A stretch of 64,000 nucleotides of DNA, taken from Trichosporon coremiiforme (lineage: Eukaryota; Basidiomycota; Tremellomycetes; Trichosporonales; Trichosporonaceae). Shown here in pieces: positions 53,173-64,000 of the stretch (positions are counted from its first letter, which is position 1; each line of letters opens with the position of its first letter). The DNA lies in NCBI GenBank assembly GCA_039545355.1, contig BCJJ01000017.1, positions 806,001 through 870,000 on the forward strand, written 5' to 3'. Under the pieces are notes generated by a model. That model saw nothing but the letters and a program-made list of their open reading frames with translations. It was not told the DNA's origin and did no database searches. Made by a program: the position numbers and the translations under genes.

Positions 53173-55702
53173 ATGGGGGTTAAGGGCCTGCAGACCTTCC
53201 TGAAGGAGAACCGACAGTCGCTGTGCCGCACAGTCGTGCTGGACCGGGACGGCGCGGGCGACCGCGCGCCGGTGCCTGTGGTCGTTGACGCCTGGGGGTA
53301 AGTAGCGGAGACGCCTGAGCTGACACCCAGCGTCATCTATCAACTGTATCTCGACTCATTGCCATGGACCACCGGCGGAGAGTACCTCCGCTTCTACCTC
53401 ATTGTGCGCGAGCTCGTTGAGGCGTGGCGCAGTGTTGGCCTCGACCCGACATTCGTCTTCGACGGTGAGCCTAGCACCTCAAAAGTAGCTAACGACAGGC
53501 CCGTCTCCGCCCAAGAAGCACGACACGACGCTCTCGCGCATGGCTGCGCAGGTCGCGACCGCCCGCGTCTTCTACTCGCTGAGCGCGAGCACGCGCTCCT
53601 CCCCGACGTTCAATAACAAGGGCGACACCATTCTTCCTCCATTCTGCCGCGGCGCCTTTGTTGCCGCGCTCAACTCGCTGGGCGTGCGCACACACTTCGT
53701 GCCGCAGGGCGAGGCGGACGGCGTCTGTGTGGTTATTGCAGACGAGCTTGGCGGCTATGTCCTCGGACGGGATACGGACTTTGTGATCCTCAGCGCCGGC
53801 GCAAGCGACAAGCTGCGCGGGTACGCCCCGCTCGACATGATGGAGTGGACCGACTCGGCGCCGCCAGAGGACGGGGACGCACCGCCCGCAGCCGACTTTA
53901 CGACCGTCGCCGCCAAGCGATCACGATCAGCTCGCTCTCGTCTCCTCCCTCCGACCAGCGCTGGAAACCCCACACTCGTCCTCGCGACCTACGCCACTGC
54001 TCCTCTCTGCCGGAGACTGAGACTCGACGCACCGATGCTTCCGCTGCTTTCGTCTCTGGTTGGGAACGACTACACCCCGCAGTGGGCGGGCGAGGCGCTG
54101 TTCCCGCGCATGCGGCCGGGAGACCGCATCGAGCGCGTTGCTCGCGCGCTCGCCGACATCAGACCAAGTGTCAGTACGGCAGAGGAGCTGGTCCGCCGCG
54201 CCGTCCGCCGGCTCTGGGCCAAGCCTTTCGTGGACGACGCCGCCATTGCCGAGCTCACCGACGCCGTCATCGATGCCACGATCCAATACGTCTTACCGCC
54301 GCCAGACTGTTGCGCTCAGTTCCCGTTCTGCGGTGAGCTCGACGCTGGCTGTAGGACAGAAACAGCGAGTCGTGCTACGAGTGCCGCGCCGAGCCGCGCG
54401 CCGACCCCGTCTGTCTCGGGGCATGATGGGGAGCATTCCGAGGCCGTGGTTGCGTATGCTGCCGCTCAGCGTGAGGGTCGCCTCAACTCGCTCGCGTCTG
54501 CCTACCTTCATCCTGATAGGGTACACCTGTGGTCTGCGCTCGAGGACCCGTCTACGGCGAGCTGTCGTGCTTCGGCCGCCGCGTGCCGCGCCCGACTCGC
54601 CGCTTACACGATCATGGATGCTGCAGTGGGCGGACTGTGCTTCCCGCCTGCATCCGATGAGATGCTCGACGAGCAAAGGCAGGATGAGGAGGCGAACGCT
54701 CTGCTCGGTATCGAGGCGGAGGAGGAGCCAAAGGAGGAGCGGCCACGCGTCGTGACGGAGTACCTCCGTCAAGGAGGCGGTCGTATCGTGGCCAAGAGGG
54801 CAGTGCTGCCGCCGAAAGACGACGTAGCCGCGGGCGAGGACGATGTCGAGAATGGAGACGCAAATGAGCCCACCGGACAACCGGAGGAGACTACCAACGG
54901 CACGCATCCCTCCGCAGAGAACGCCGAGACGACACCAGAGTGCCTCCTCCCGCTCCCGGAGCGTCAGAGGCTGTACCTCCACCACCTCGGCGCGGACACG
55001 CCCGCAATGCTCGCTCTCCCTCCACGCCTGCACCCGCTCGTAGCCGCCGTACGTCTCCTCCTCTCTACGGGTGGGGACTGGACGCGTTCCGAGATCGAAG
55101 CTCTCTTGCGCGGCTGCATCGGTTCCCTTGCAGCCTGGGACGCCGTGGCCTCCTCTCCCAAGCCCGACACCACCGACGTCGATAACAACGACCCAGAGTC
55201 AGCCTACGCGACCGCGAACGAGGAGCCACCTTCTCCCATGTCCCCGCCGCGCACCCTCAAGCGCATCACGAGCGGCGCCTCCCAGGCTTTCGACCCCGAG
55301 ATCACGCCGCCGGCGGTCGAACTGGGCTCGCGCGCGACACGCCTCGTCGCCGCGCTGACGAGTGCGCTGCAGGACTCCCAGCCCCTGGCACAGGCCCTCC
55401 TCCTCCCCCCGCCGCATGGCAGCCCGCACGTCTGGATCGCCGGTGCCGCGCTCCACTCGCTTCTGAGCGGACAGGACCCGCCCTCAGGAGCGGGATGGGC
55501 GTGGAACCGTGGCGCGAAGAATCGGTGGAAGCACGCCGTCGCTGTGACGCTGGAGGGATACGATCTCCCCTCTGCCCCGGCCGAGACGAAGAAGTCGAGG
55601 AAGAAACACAAGAACCGGAACAAAAAGCCCGAGGGCAAGGCTGCTGGGAAGAAGCAGGACAAGGGGCCTGCGAACCGCTTCGATCTCCTCGTCGGCATGT
55701 AG
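53173..55702 (+). CDS. Asteroid/ASTE1-like XPG-fold nuclease-family protein
   Basis: Exons 53173-53297, 53331-53464 and 53499-55702 (introns 33 and 34 nt) give 820 residues. The start MGVKGLQTFLKENRQSL and VVVDAWG match the XPG/Rad2 N-terminal region in its Asteroid form, continuing with LYLDSLPWTTGGEYLRFYLIVRELVEAWRSVG and FVFDGPSPPKKHDT. The internal nuclease-like motif is GEADGVCVVIADELGGYVLGRDTDFVIL, retaining acidic residues. An Asteroid-type helical part (LPLLSSLVGNDYTPQW, RPGDRIERVARALADI) follows. The C-terminus is a Lys-rich block (KKSRKKHKNRNKK) that could be a nuclear signal. Human ASTE1 acts in DNA double-strand-break end processing; the same role here is inferred from family. Confidence 0.87.
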
Positions 55703-55933
55703 ATAGCGAGATGCAGGGGCATAAAACTGTTACATATGGACTGACGGCGTAAATACTACGCGGGTACTAAGTAAGGTGGTGACTACGGATGCACTGTTCG
55801 TATAGTGGCTCCTCGCTTCGCTCCTCCTCCAGCAATCTCCTCCGTCTCCTCCGTCTCCTGCTATCTCTCCTACTCCATCTGATCGCCTTCGCTCGCTCAT
55901 CTCGTCTCGCCTCGCCGCTCGCTCCCGGCTCGC

Positions 55934-57274
55934 CTAGACGCGGTTCGAGTGGTCGACGTAGCCAGCGTGCGGCTGCGTGAACGCGTACTGCTGCGGCGGT
56001 CCTGGAGTAATGTCGTCTGTGTAGCGGTCGTTAAACTGATTGGGGTGTTGGTCAGAGTACCCCACGTAAGGCTGGTCATGGTACTGACCTCCTTGCTGGT
56101 TGGGGTGGGGTGGGGTGCCGGCCGGCGTGGCATCGTAGGAGGGGCGGTGGTCCCAGGCGTCGTTGGGGTGCAGCCCGCCCGGCGTGGTCGGGTTCTGGAA
56201 GTAGACCGAGTCCGGGTTGTACCTGCGCGACTGGAGGATGGACATAGTGAACGCCTCGGGGTTCTCGCTGTACACGCTGTGGTACAGCTTGTGGTCCGAG
56301 ACCTGGGAGCGCGAGTACTTGCTCGACGCCCAGACGTAGTACGACTGCATCACGAAGCAGATCGCCCACAGGCCCGCCATCATACCCAGGTCTGCCCAGC
56401 AGAAGCCCATGCAGATCGGGTCACTCTGGTCCTTGAGGATCTCGAGCGGGCCGCTCATCGTCCTGATCTCGTCCGGAGGCGCATAGTACGTCGCCTTGCA
56501 GTTCGCGACCGCCGTGTTGTGCTTCACGCCAGAGATGATGACAATGACAGCCGCGACCGCGAGAGCAACGTAAGTCACGATAGCGTTCAGCGTAATGTAC
56601 CACTTGAACGTCGTGGTCTTCTCCTGCAAAGTGTCAGCGATCAGCTTCTCGGTTGGCTTGGCAGCAGTTGCGCTGTGCAGCCCAGATCCCACGCTTTGCC
56701 GTCTTTCGCAGCAAAGCCCTCTCCGTCGCAATGACCGCTCGTACTCACCCTGAACACGCCGAAGAATCCGACGGGCTGCACCAGAACTCCTACGAAGCAG
56801 ATCACGCCGAGCAGATACGACAGCCACATCGGGCTAGGCGAAGCACCGACGACTGAAAGTCAGCTGAGCCATCCTTCCGTAAGCTGCAAGAACCTACCTG
56901 CTGGGGCTGCGAAACAGAGAACACCAGTAGCCATGGCTACGGCCTGTGGAGTCAGCTTCTGTTCGAGCCATTCATAGCTTGATGGGACCGGACGGCGTAT
57001 CGCGGCCACAGCGCCGGTGCGCCTGTGCGGGCTCGGTGCGACGACCGAAGCCAGCAGCAAAGTTCCCAGCACCACAAATGCGCAGCACGTTGTCGCTATG
57101 TCTGGTCGCTCGCCGCGGCGCGTCCATGGTCCGATCCAGAGTCCGAGTACTCACGATCTGCTCGATCATGATCGCATAGATGCCCGCGTTGACGAGGGGC
57201 ACCGCTGTCATGTCAGCTCAGGTGATGAGGACAAACTTACCGCAACAGCAGTACCTCGGGTCGATGAGGCCCAT
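55934..57274 (-). CDS. Tetraspan-type membrane protein, unknown function
   Basis: Five minus-strand exons, 57241-57274, 57155-57204, 56898-56943, 56749-56852 and 55934-56623, join in frame to 307 residues. It opens MGLIDPRYCCC and has four hydrophobic helices: AVPLVNAGIYAIMIEQIAVAM, WLSYLLGVICFVGVLVQPVGFFG, YITLNAIVTYVALAVAAVIVIIS and LGMMAGLWAICFVMQSYYVWASS. The loop between helices 3 and 4 contains Cys pairs (ANCKATYY, DPICMGFC), as in tetraspan proteins. The tail is rich in Tyr, Pro, Gln and His (PHPNQQGGQYHDQPYVGY). Intron 2, at 211 nt, is the longest placed in this window and may hide an alternative exon. No named family recognised. Confidence 0.8.
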
Positions 57275-58497
57275 GCTTGCGTGCGCTTTGGGTGGTTGGG
57301 GTTAAAAGAGGGGTGTTGTCGTGGTTCGCAGATGCAAGAATCACGGAGTGTGTTCACAGGTGCTTACGGATGGTAGAGAGAGTAAGAGAGTGGACTCGGA
57401 CGAACGGCAGTGTTGCTGGGTGCGCAAGATGGTTGCACCGCCTACCCGTGTCTTGGTGGACTACGGTTGAAATGAGATCGACCTGTGCTGGACCTGTAAG
57501 CTGCGAGGGAAGCGTCGTTCCTGTTGCTGCGGGCCGGCGTGAGAGGCGAGCGAGCGAAGCGTGCAGGCGTGTCGGGCGCGATGCGTGCGCGGGGAGTCGA
57601 AAACAGGGCGGGCCGTATAAATGTCGCCCCGGGTGACAACGAAGGTCCTTCGAACTCACCGTTTTCCACAGAGTCGCAGCAAACGAAAGGAAGAAGGAGT
57701 GTAATGCTGCGATGCAAGACGACCTCGCAGTCTAGAGTTCCTTCGTGCAGTGCTGGGAACAGACGCCGCCGCCTGCAAAGGCATCCAGGCCACCGAGGAA
57801 ACGCCAGCACCCGCCAAACGCCAGGCTCAGGCGTCAGGAGCTAACCCAGCGTGGGTGTGAGCCAAGCCTTTTCCCTCCACCATAGGCTGCAACGCCAGGG
57901 CGTTCACCTGCACCGAGCGTCCGCGCGCAGCAGAGCTGCACCGCATCCGGTCATTAGCACCGCGCTCATGTCGCATTTCAGTTTCAGGACCACACGCGTT
58001 ATGCTCGAATTACAACCCACGCTCTTTCACCCTGCGAGGATATTAGCGGAACCAGTTTCCGGAACCGCACCCCTGAGTGGCTCAGCCTGGGCCTCAACGC
58101 GTCCAGATCCCTGCGTGGGCCTTCGACGCGCCCAGCGTACATGGCCAGGCTGACAACCATCCACACTAGCATGGCCTGGCATCAGTCCCGCTCCTCACGA
58201 ACCCATAATATCTCATCAACCGACGCCGCCCGCGCGGAGCTCCAAAGCGTCGCGAGATCGACACATTACTTGCAATGATGCTCCGTTCCCCGCTCAAGCA
58301 TTTAACTGAAGGCAACTGACATCCCCGCGATTCGTCACAAGAAAGGTGTTGTATTCACATTGTTTTATTGCTATCGACTGATACTTCTGACGCTAGATTC
58401 TTACAAGATGTGCCGTGTATGGCAGATAGTTACTACAGGTGCTCTTGCGCCACGACAGTTAAGTCGAGAGCAAGGTAACTGATACAGTGCAGTGGTC
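57275..58497. other. Intergenic region, no gene seen
   Basis: About 1.2 kb between the start of the tetraspan gene and the stop of EGT1, both minus strand. ORFs are short and not protein-like. Only the promoter of the former and 3' UTR of the latter are expected. Confidence 0.5.
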
Positions 58498-61400
58498 TCA
58501 CTTGTCGTAGACGACACGGCCGCCGACCCAGGCGTAGCGATAGTTGCCCTGGTACCAGTTACGGAAGGACTTGCGGTCGGCGATGCAGGGCGCGCTCGCC
58601 CAGCTGCCGCCGAGGACGGTGTAGTGCTTGCCGTCAAAAAAGTCGCTCGAGTAGCCGGGGTACAGCGTGCTGTGCTCATAGCCCTCGTAGGGCATGAAGG
58701 GAGTCGAGGTCCACTCCCACACACCACCGTTGTGGCCATGGCACTTCTCGTGCTCATCGGTGGTGAGCGTGGCCGGCACAGGGTGCCAGTTCTTGAAGCC
58801 CGTGTTGGCGTTCAGGCCAGTCGGGCGAGGACCCTCGGGGGTCTCCCAGAGAGCGCGGAGCTCGGCCTCGGTCGGCAGGCGGCCGCCCTTCCACTCGGCA
58901 AAGGCGGCGATCTCGTCGCGGCTCGCCATCAAGGGCCAGGCCCCGGCGTACTCCATCGAGACGGGGCCGTAGACGGAGCGCACAGCCCATTCGTCCCCGT
59001 CGCGGACCCAGCTAGCGGGTGCCGTGGTCGCGGTGAGACCAGCGAGACGGCCGGTCTTCTCGAGGTAGGTAATGTACTCCTGGTTAGTGATGGGGAGGGC
59101 ATCGGCCTCGAAGGCGGCCACGCGCTCGACATGCTTGGGGTGCTCGCAGTCCCAACCAAACTCCTGATTGGGGTCGAGAGGCTTCGAGTCCTCAGACTCG
59201 GGGTCATCGTGGCCGAGCGTCACCTGGGTGGCGGGAACGTCGATGATCGTCTTGGCTCCGATCTTCTGCGCCTTGGCGGCGGACTCGGCCCAATGGCGAG
59301 ACAGAACCTGCCAGTCGGGCTCGGGTCCAGGAGGGAGCGTCAGAGGCGACTGCAGGAGCATGTACAGGAGGGTCTCGGCGTGCATCGCCTCGTGCTCGTA
59401 AGCCATGAAGATGCTGCGCGCCTCAAGTCGGGTCAGGGGGCGCTTCTCGGCCTCATCGTACAGCATGCGGAGGCGCTGGCGGACGTTGTTGCGGAACGTG
59501 AGGATCTCGTCGAGCGAGGGCCAGTCCTCGGGCCGCGTGGGGACCTCCGAGTGAGGGTGAATCTGGCTGGGATCGTCGACGTCGGGGTCGATACCGCGCT
59601 CGAAAATGTCCTTAAAGTGGGTGGGCTCTGACGGGCCACCGGGCAAGAGGCGGGTCAGGTAAATGTCCAAGAAGGTGGGGATGTGGCCAAGGTAAAACAG
59701 GCAGATGTGGCGCAGGTCGATTGGCTTCTGGTGCAACATCGCGGGAGGAATCATGTCGAGCGTGATGTGGTCCCACATGCGCCACATGGCCTGCCACTCG
59801 TCCCAGGTGGGAACAGTGGGTCCGAGCAGGCGATCGACCGCGCCGCCAGTGAAGCGAACGTCGGGACGCTCGAGCAGCCACAGACGGTACTCGCTATCAG
59901 GCGCCTTCCACGAGTCGACGACACGCAGGTCAGCCTGGTTGAACATGTCGAGCGCCTCGGGGACAGAGTACTGCAGGTCAGCACCGTCATGACCTACGAC
60001 CAACCTTGTAGCTCCACTCGATCTGGAGGAGTTCATCCTTGGCGAGTTCAATGTCTTCGTTGTGCTCCGGCAGGTGGATCTTCTGATCCTTCTTGGAGCG
60101 GAAGTATGCCTCATGGCGACCTAGACGTTAGTACTCATCCGACAAGCGAAGCCTATACACTCACCGAGCTTCTCATTGTAGCGCCCGACGAACTCGACGG
60201 TGCGCTCATCGTCGGTCTTGGGCATGGGAAGGCCAAGTTCCTGAAGCGCGACGTCCCAGCCGTGCTCCTCAAAGGCGCGGGTGTGACCAGAGGGGTCATT
60301 GTATGCAGCCTCTATCTTGCGGCGGCCCTCGGGTCCGGGGGCGGGGCGGCCGTCGAGACCGAGCAGAATCGTGTCACCCTGCTTCAGAGGAATCGACTTG
60401 AGGAACGGGGCGGCTTCGTCGCGCTCAAAGTTACCAAGCGACGAACCGAGGAACATGACGTGCAGCGGGCGGGGCGCCTCTGGACCACTGTCTTCGCTGG
60501 GGGTCGAGCCCGGGGCAAAGTGGCTCTGAGTGTCAATAGTCTCAAGCTTGCCAGGAAGCTTGTCGGACGTCTCGGACGGGGCAGTCACGGGCTCATCACC
60601 TTCGACCACCGAAGGAGGCAGGGGCGTGGTGTCGAGCGCCGGCGTCATGAGGTCATGACTGAGCGTCGACGCAGGCGACATGGCGATGCCGGGCTCCTCT
60701 TCCGAGACATCGGGGGAGCGCTGGCCAGAGCTGAGGGCGGCGAGACCGCCGTCGCGGACAAGCTCAAGACCGGCAAAGTAGTCGGCATGGAGACCAACGC
60801 TGTTAATACGGCCGCTAAAGGCGGGGCCGAATTGGTCGTCCATCTGGCCGAGGACACGCTCGAGCTCGGGGCGCGAGAGATCGAGAGCGTGGTAAGTCAC
60901 GGACGGGTCAGTGCTCTCGGGCACAGTGTCCGCGACAGCGGTGAGGAAGTGAGCGGTCTTGCGGAGGGCACCGGCGCCGAGCTCGACAATGTCCCAGCCG
61001 GCGTCAACGCCAGAGGCCAAACCCTCCTCGCCGTTGACACCGTTATTCCACTTGCCAAGGGCAGCGTCTCCCCAGCGGGCCGGCCTCCACCGAGACCTGG
61101 GGGCATGGCGCCGGTGCGACTGGTCGTCCTTGTCCTTGGACGGGAACCCCATGGCGCCGGTAATCTCATGTCCGTGATTCTTGATCAGGTTGAGCTCGTC
61201 CGCAAATAGATAATACTCGGGGGCGGATGAAGTAATGCCGTCGTAGAGGCTGAAGAATGAGTCAGCCAAGTCAGGGAACGGAAGGCTGGCTGAGTCAACT
61301 CACCGCAAGCCCTTCTCCGAGTAGAGAACAACAGTCGGCACCGAGCGTCGGTATGACCAGCGCTTGTCCTCCTCAGTGTCGCCGGGGACGACAGGCTTCT

Positions 61401-61500
61401 CGGTGCCAAGAAGGCTGCGCTCGATTTGGTCGCGGAGCGACTCTGGAGGCGTGTTGGTGGCGCTCACCGCCGGGAGCGTGTAGATGTGGCTTGCTGACAT
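58498..61500 (-). CDS. EGT1: Ergothioneine biosynthesis enzyme Egt1 (methyltransferase + sulfoxide synthase)
   Basis: Bifunctional fungal enzyme. The N-terminal SAM methyltransferase makes hercynine from histidine, and the C-terminal non-heme iron part joins it to cysteine and oxygen to form hercynylcysteine sulfoxide. Exons 61304-61500, 60165-61249, 60005-60120 and 58498-59970 (introns 54, 44 and 34 nt) give 956 residues. Methyltransferase motifs are YYLFADELNLIKNHGHEI, DIVELGAGALRKTAHFL, TYHALDLSRPEL and MFLGSSLGNFERDEA, with a Ser/Pro-rich insertion between. The DinB-like part carries HEAMHAE (H659, H663, E665), the expected HX3HXE iron site. The FGE-sulfatase-like C-terminus has VWEWTSTPFMPYEGY, VLGGSWAS and RNWYQGNYRYAWVGGRVV. 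The last intron uses a GTTGGT donor. Egt2, the C-S lyase, is not in the window. Confidence 0.94.
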
Positions 61501-63140
61501 GGCGGGTGGGTGATGTGGAGAAGGGCAGTGCCGTTGAGGAGCTTGGTCTTTATAAAGAACGTTGGCTGGTTGAGCAGCTCTGGAGGAGTGGTGTTAGCCT
61601 GGGGGAAGAGCAAAGAGGAAGCAGATGAGGAGAGAAACGTGTTACGCTTCCAATCAATAACAAGGACGGACACTTGTAGGCCGGAGGACAGGGCATACGG
61701 CCCCGACAGCACGGCCAGAGACGCCCAGGATGCATGAGACAAGGTTGAGGCTAAGATGCGGTCCTCGGTACTGGGTTTGGGCCGGATCTCGACTCAGTCC
61801 CATCGCAGGCACACTTGTAATTTAGCAGCTATCAGCGTGGGCACGGGGGCACGCCGAGGCGCGAGAGCAGAGGGCGTGAAGGGGGGCTATGGGGACATGG
61901 AACGGTGTTAGGCGCCTGATAACGCACGAGGTGACCGATTGTTCCTTTCGTCTCTGCGGCTGGCAGCGCCTGACAACTGACTACGATGCACAGGGACTAG
62001 AGCGAGCCGGAAGTGACGTAATGTTCTGTCGCCCCGTGCCCCACGGATTCACGGCGAACATCGGTCCACTCGGCCATCGACCTCGTCCTCGCAACCCCGC
62101 AGGCATCAGGCATCGTAGGCAAGGGCCAGGATATCAGCTCCCACAACATCTGCCCCCGAATTGCCGTATAGCTGTGAGAACGGTTCATGGGCATTCCAAA
62201 TTCCGGTTGCGAACCCGAACGAGGGTCCTGCGAAAACGCTTGTTGGTGGGCTGTGGGTGGGCTTCAGACCCCAGTGACGAGGCGGACGCTGCGGGGCCGT
62301 CGTCTCGGCGTGCAACCGCCAAGGACGAGGACAGGGTCGAAGCCTGATCAGGTGGACAGCTCGTTTAGGACAGATCAATCGTCAGACGTCCACTCCACTC
62401 GAAACAAAACGAAGGACGATACAACACATCGTTCTTTCGACCATAGATAAAGTGGTGAGCACGCCATCGAATATTATCTTATCATCACCTATTGGAAAAC
62501 AACACCTCGTCCTCGGCTATCAACATCTACATCTTGAAAACCTGGGACAGGAGGACGATGAACACCGAGAATGAAAGTACCACATGCATCACAATGTCAC
62601 AGCAGTCGCGGGTGACCATTGACGCCTTGCATGCCATGCGCTACAACCTTTGACTCGGGACTCAATTGGGCCATCAGACAGCAGCCTTGAGCAATCATAG
62701 CGTGTCGGCGGGCGATGTGCACGCTGTAGCACACGGGGCATAGCACCTAGAGTAGGAAGCACTGAGTGCTTTGCGCGACTCCAGCTCCGACATCCAGAAC
62801 TCCTTCCCACCTTGCTCCCACCTTAGATATCGAACGCAGGTCCTTTAGCTCCGCCGTCCCCTGAGCAACTAGCTCTACCTCGGGGTGGGTCATCGTTGCA
62901 TGAAGGGATGCGCGTGACAGCGAAGACAGGATCGCTCAGACCTATTTTCGGACAACAGTCGACCGGTCACGCATCGCAGCTGCTACTCGTGCTCGTTTCG
63001 TCTATCGCCCGTCTCCCCCGCTCTTCCAGATGGACTTCGTCGGTCTGTTCTTCGTTTATCGTTCTCACTCTTCCAAATCATTATACCTGGGCAACTCGCA
63101 AAAACCCAAAAGCTAGGCTGGGAGTAACTGAATACTCTCT
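61501..63140. other. Intergenic region, no protein gene seen
   Basis: 1.6 kb from the EGT1 start to the second tRNA-Leu. No convincing ORF or repeat. The stretch near 62340-62520 is AT-richer. Confidence 0.5.
63108..63111 (-). terminator. RNA polymerase III T-run of tRNA-Leu copy 2
   Basis: Four T on the minus strand, 29 nt past the tRNA end, followed by a second run of five T (63100-63104). Confidence 0.55.
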
Positions 63141-63233
63141 TGACGAGAGTGGGATTCGAACCCACGTCCGAAGACTGCGGAGATGATTTGAGTCACCTTA
63201 ACACAGCGCCTTAGACCGCTCGGCCATCTCGCC
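63141..63233 (-). tRNA. tRNA-Leu, anticodon most likely AAG, with intron (copy 2)
   Basis: The mature part matches copy 1 at 52784-52877 over its visible length, including acceptor, D, variable and T arms and the AAG anticodon context. The intron is about 15 nt and differs in sequence and length from copy 1. The roughly 20 nt trailer after the 3' end is the same in both copies. Confidence 0.92.
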
Positions 63234-63612
63234 TACGAGGATCACATTGCAGCGTTGGAATATGTTCATGGCGCCGCAAAATAGAGCGAAGTAGGGTATT
63301 TGGCAGCTAGAGATTGCGGCGAAACACGCGATAGGAGATGCCAATGCTTCCAGAGACTGAAGGAAGTTTGAGAAGGTTTGTTGAGAGACACACATACGTG
63401 GAAGGGGCGCAGTGGTGAGTAACCTGAAACGAGCGGGGGGGATCGAGTTTAGCAGAACGATATGTAGAGATTCGTGGCGGTGCATCAGGGATGTTGCTGT
63501 TACAGGTCCACGTCTCGCGGGTGCATGCATCGGTATCTAAGAAGGGGTATGTGCTTGTGCGATGATCGATGAACAGGTGCTAATACTTCTTGTTCTGCGT
63601 GTTGCAGTCTAT
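63234..63612. other. Intergenic region
   Basis: 379 bp between the tRNA 5' end and the stop of the SEC63-like gene, both on the minus strand. No gene seen. Confidence 0.5.
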
Positions 63613-64000
63613 CTACTCTTCGTCACTAGTGTCCACATTGATGGGGCGGCCGCCGCGCGATCTCGGCTTCGCCGGGCCCTCCTCATCACTCGATGAATCC
63701 GTATCGGTCTCGTACTCGCTCTCATCGTCGTAGCCATGAACGGCTGAAGGCTTGACCTTCTCGCCGCGCATCATAGCCATCTGGCCGGCGAGAGTGTCCT
63801 CCTCGGGCTCGGAGATGTCGTCATCCGAATCGTCCGAAAGCTCAGGAGGGTCCTGAACACGAAGCATCACGGGCTTCTGCACGTCGGCCCCGACAAGCGA
63901 ATCGCTGACGAAGTGAGCGACAAAGGAGTAGAGGTTGGCCTGAGGAGGGGCCTGGAACTGGAGTTTGAACTCCTTGAACTCTCCGGGAGTTCCATCGGGG
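63613..64000 (-). CDS. SEC63: 3' end of SEC63-like ER translocon subunit (partial)
   Basis: The minus-strand frame ending with TAG at 63613-63615 continues off the right edge; about 129 residues are visible. The segment EFKLQFQAPPQANLYSF, VAHFVSDSLVGAD and QKPVMLRVQDPP fits the end of the Sec63 Brl/FN3-like domain. It is followed by a highly acidic Ser/Asp tail (SDDSDDDISEPEED, SDEEGPAK, TSDEE) as in Sec63, where casein kinase 2 phosphorylation promotes binding to Sec62. The J domain and membrane helices lie outside the window, so the call rests on the C-terminus. Confidence 0.75.
   Translation of the reverse strand, partial: PDGTPGEFKEFKLQFQAPPQANLYSFVAHFVSDSLVGADVQKPVMLRVQDPPELSDDSDDDISEPEEDTLAGQMAMMRGEKVKPSAVHGYDDESEYETDTDSSSDEEGPAKPRSRGGRPINVDTSDEE

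Noticed and set aside
59683..61209. 508-codon plus-strand ORF opposite EGT1
   Set aside because: Antisense shadow crossing EGT1 introns and exons; composition typical of complemented coding sequence.
1..64000. CRISPR arrays, bacterial operons or prophage
   Set aside because: Spliceosomal introns and eukaryotic genes throughout; no regularly spaced repeats with unique spacers.

Overview
The window is nuclear DNA of a GC-rich filamentous or yeast-like fungus. Split genes with GTGAGT donors and CTRAC branch points, a fungal eEF3, Zn2Cys6 and DEP-RGS proteins and an Egt1-type ergothioneine synthase all say fungus. The RGS protein resembles Cryptococcus Crg1, and the general gene style suggests a basidiomycete of the Tremellomycetes, possibly Trichosporonales; that lineage call is inference. 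A striking trait is intron size: of about 32 introns I could place by reading frame, 14 are only 32-38 nt long.

Layout. 0-12.7 kb: the tail of an unidentified gene, a large single-pass membrane protein with a poly-Gln insertion, TRM1 (tRNA m2,2G26 methyltransferase), a small membrane protein and a Zn2Cys6 transcription factor. 12.7-24.5 kb: a Crg1-like DEP-RGS protein, a 4.8 kb gene-free stretch, SPE2 (AdoMet decarboxylase), the centromeric histone H3 variant CENP-A, a Ca3427-like binding protein with a probable mitochondrial presequence, and a small membrane protein with an amphipathic tail. 25.4-35.2 kb: eEF3, DUG3 and a 1231-residue Ser/Pro-rich protein. 35.2-41.1 kb: a 5.9 kb gene-poor block holding a 62-nt poly-C run. 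41.1-47.9 kb: a hypothetical protein, an Mtf1/TFB-like methyltransferase-fold protein, phosphopantetheine adenylyltransferase and a SLC35C2-type transporter. 47.9-53 kb: a gene-poor block with a (TC)37 microsatellite, a decayed multi-exon gene, a 63-bp tandem repeat and a tRNA-Leu. 53-64 kb: an Asteroid/ASTE1-like XPG-fold protein, a four-helix membrane protein, EGT1, a second tRNA-Leu and the 3' end of a SEC63-like gene.

Most genes are housekeeping and functionally unrelated to their neighbours. Shared themes are sulfur and SAM metabolism (SPE2, EGT1, DUG3, TRM1 all touch SAM, glutathione or thiols) and CoA synthesis, but nothing in the sequence shows co-regulation. No intact transposon, CRISPR array or secondary-metabolite cluster was seen. 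Exon coordinates were derived by hand from frame and splice signals; transcript data would be decisive.
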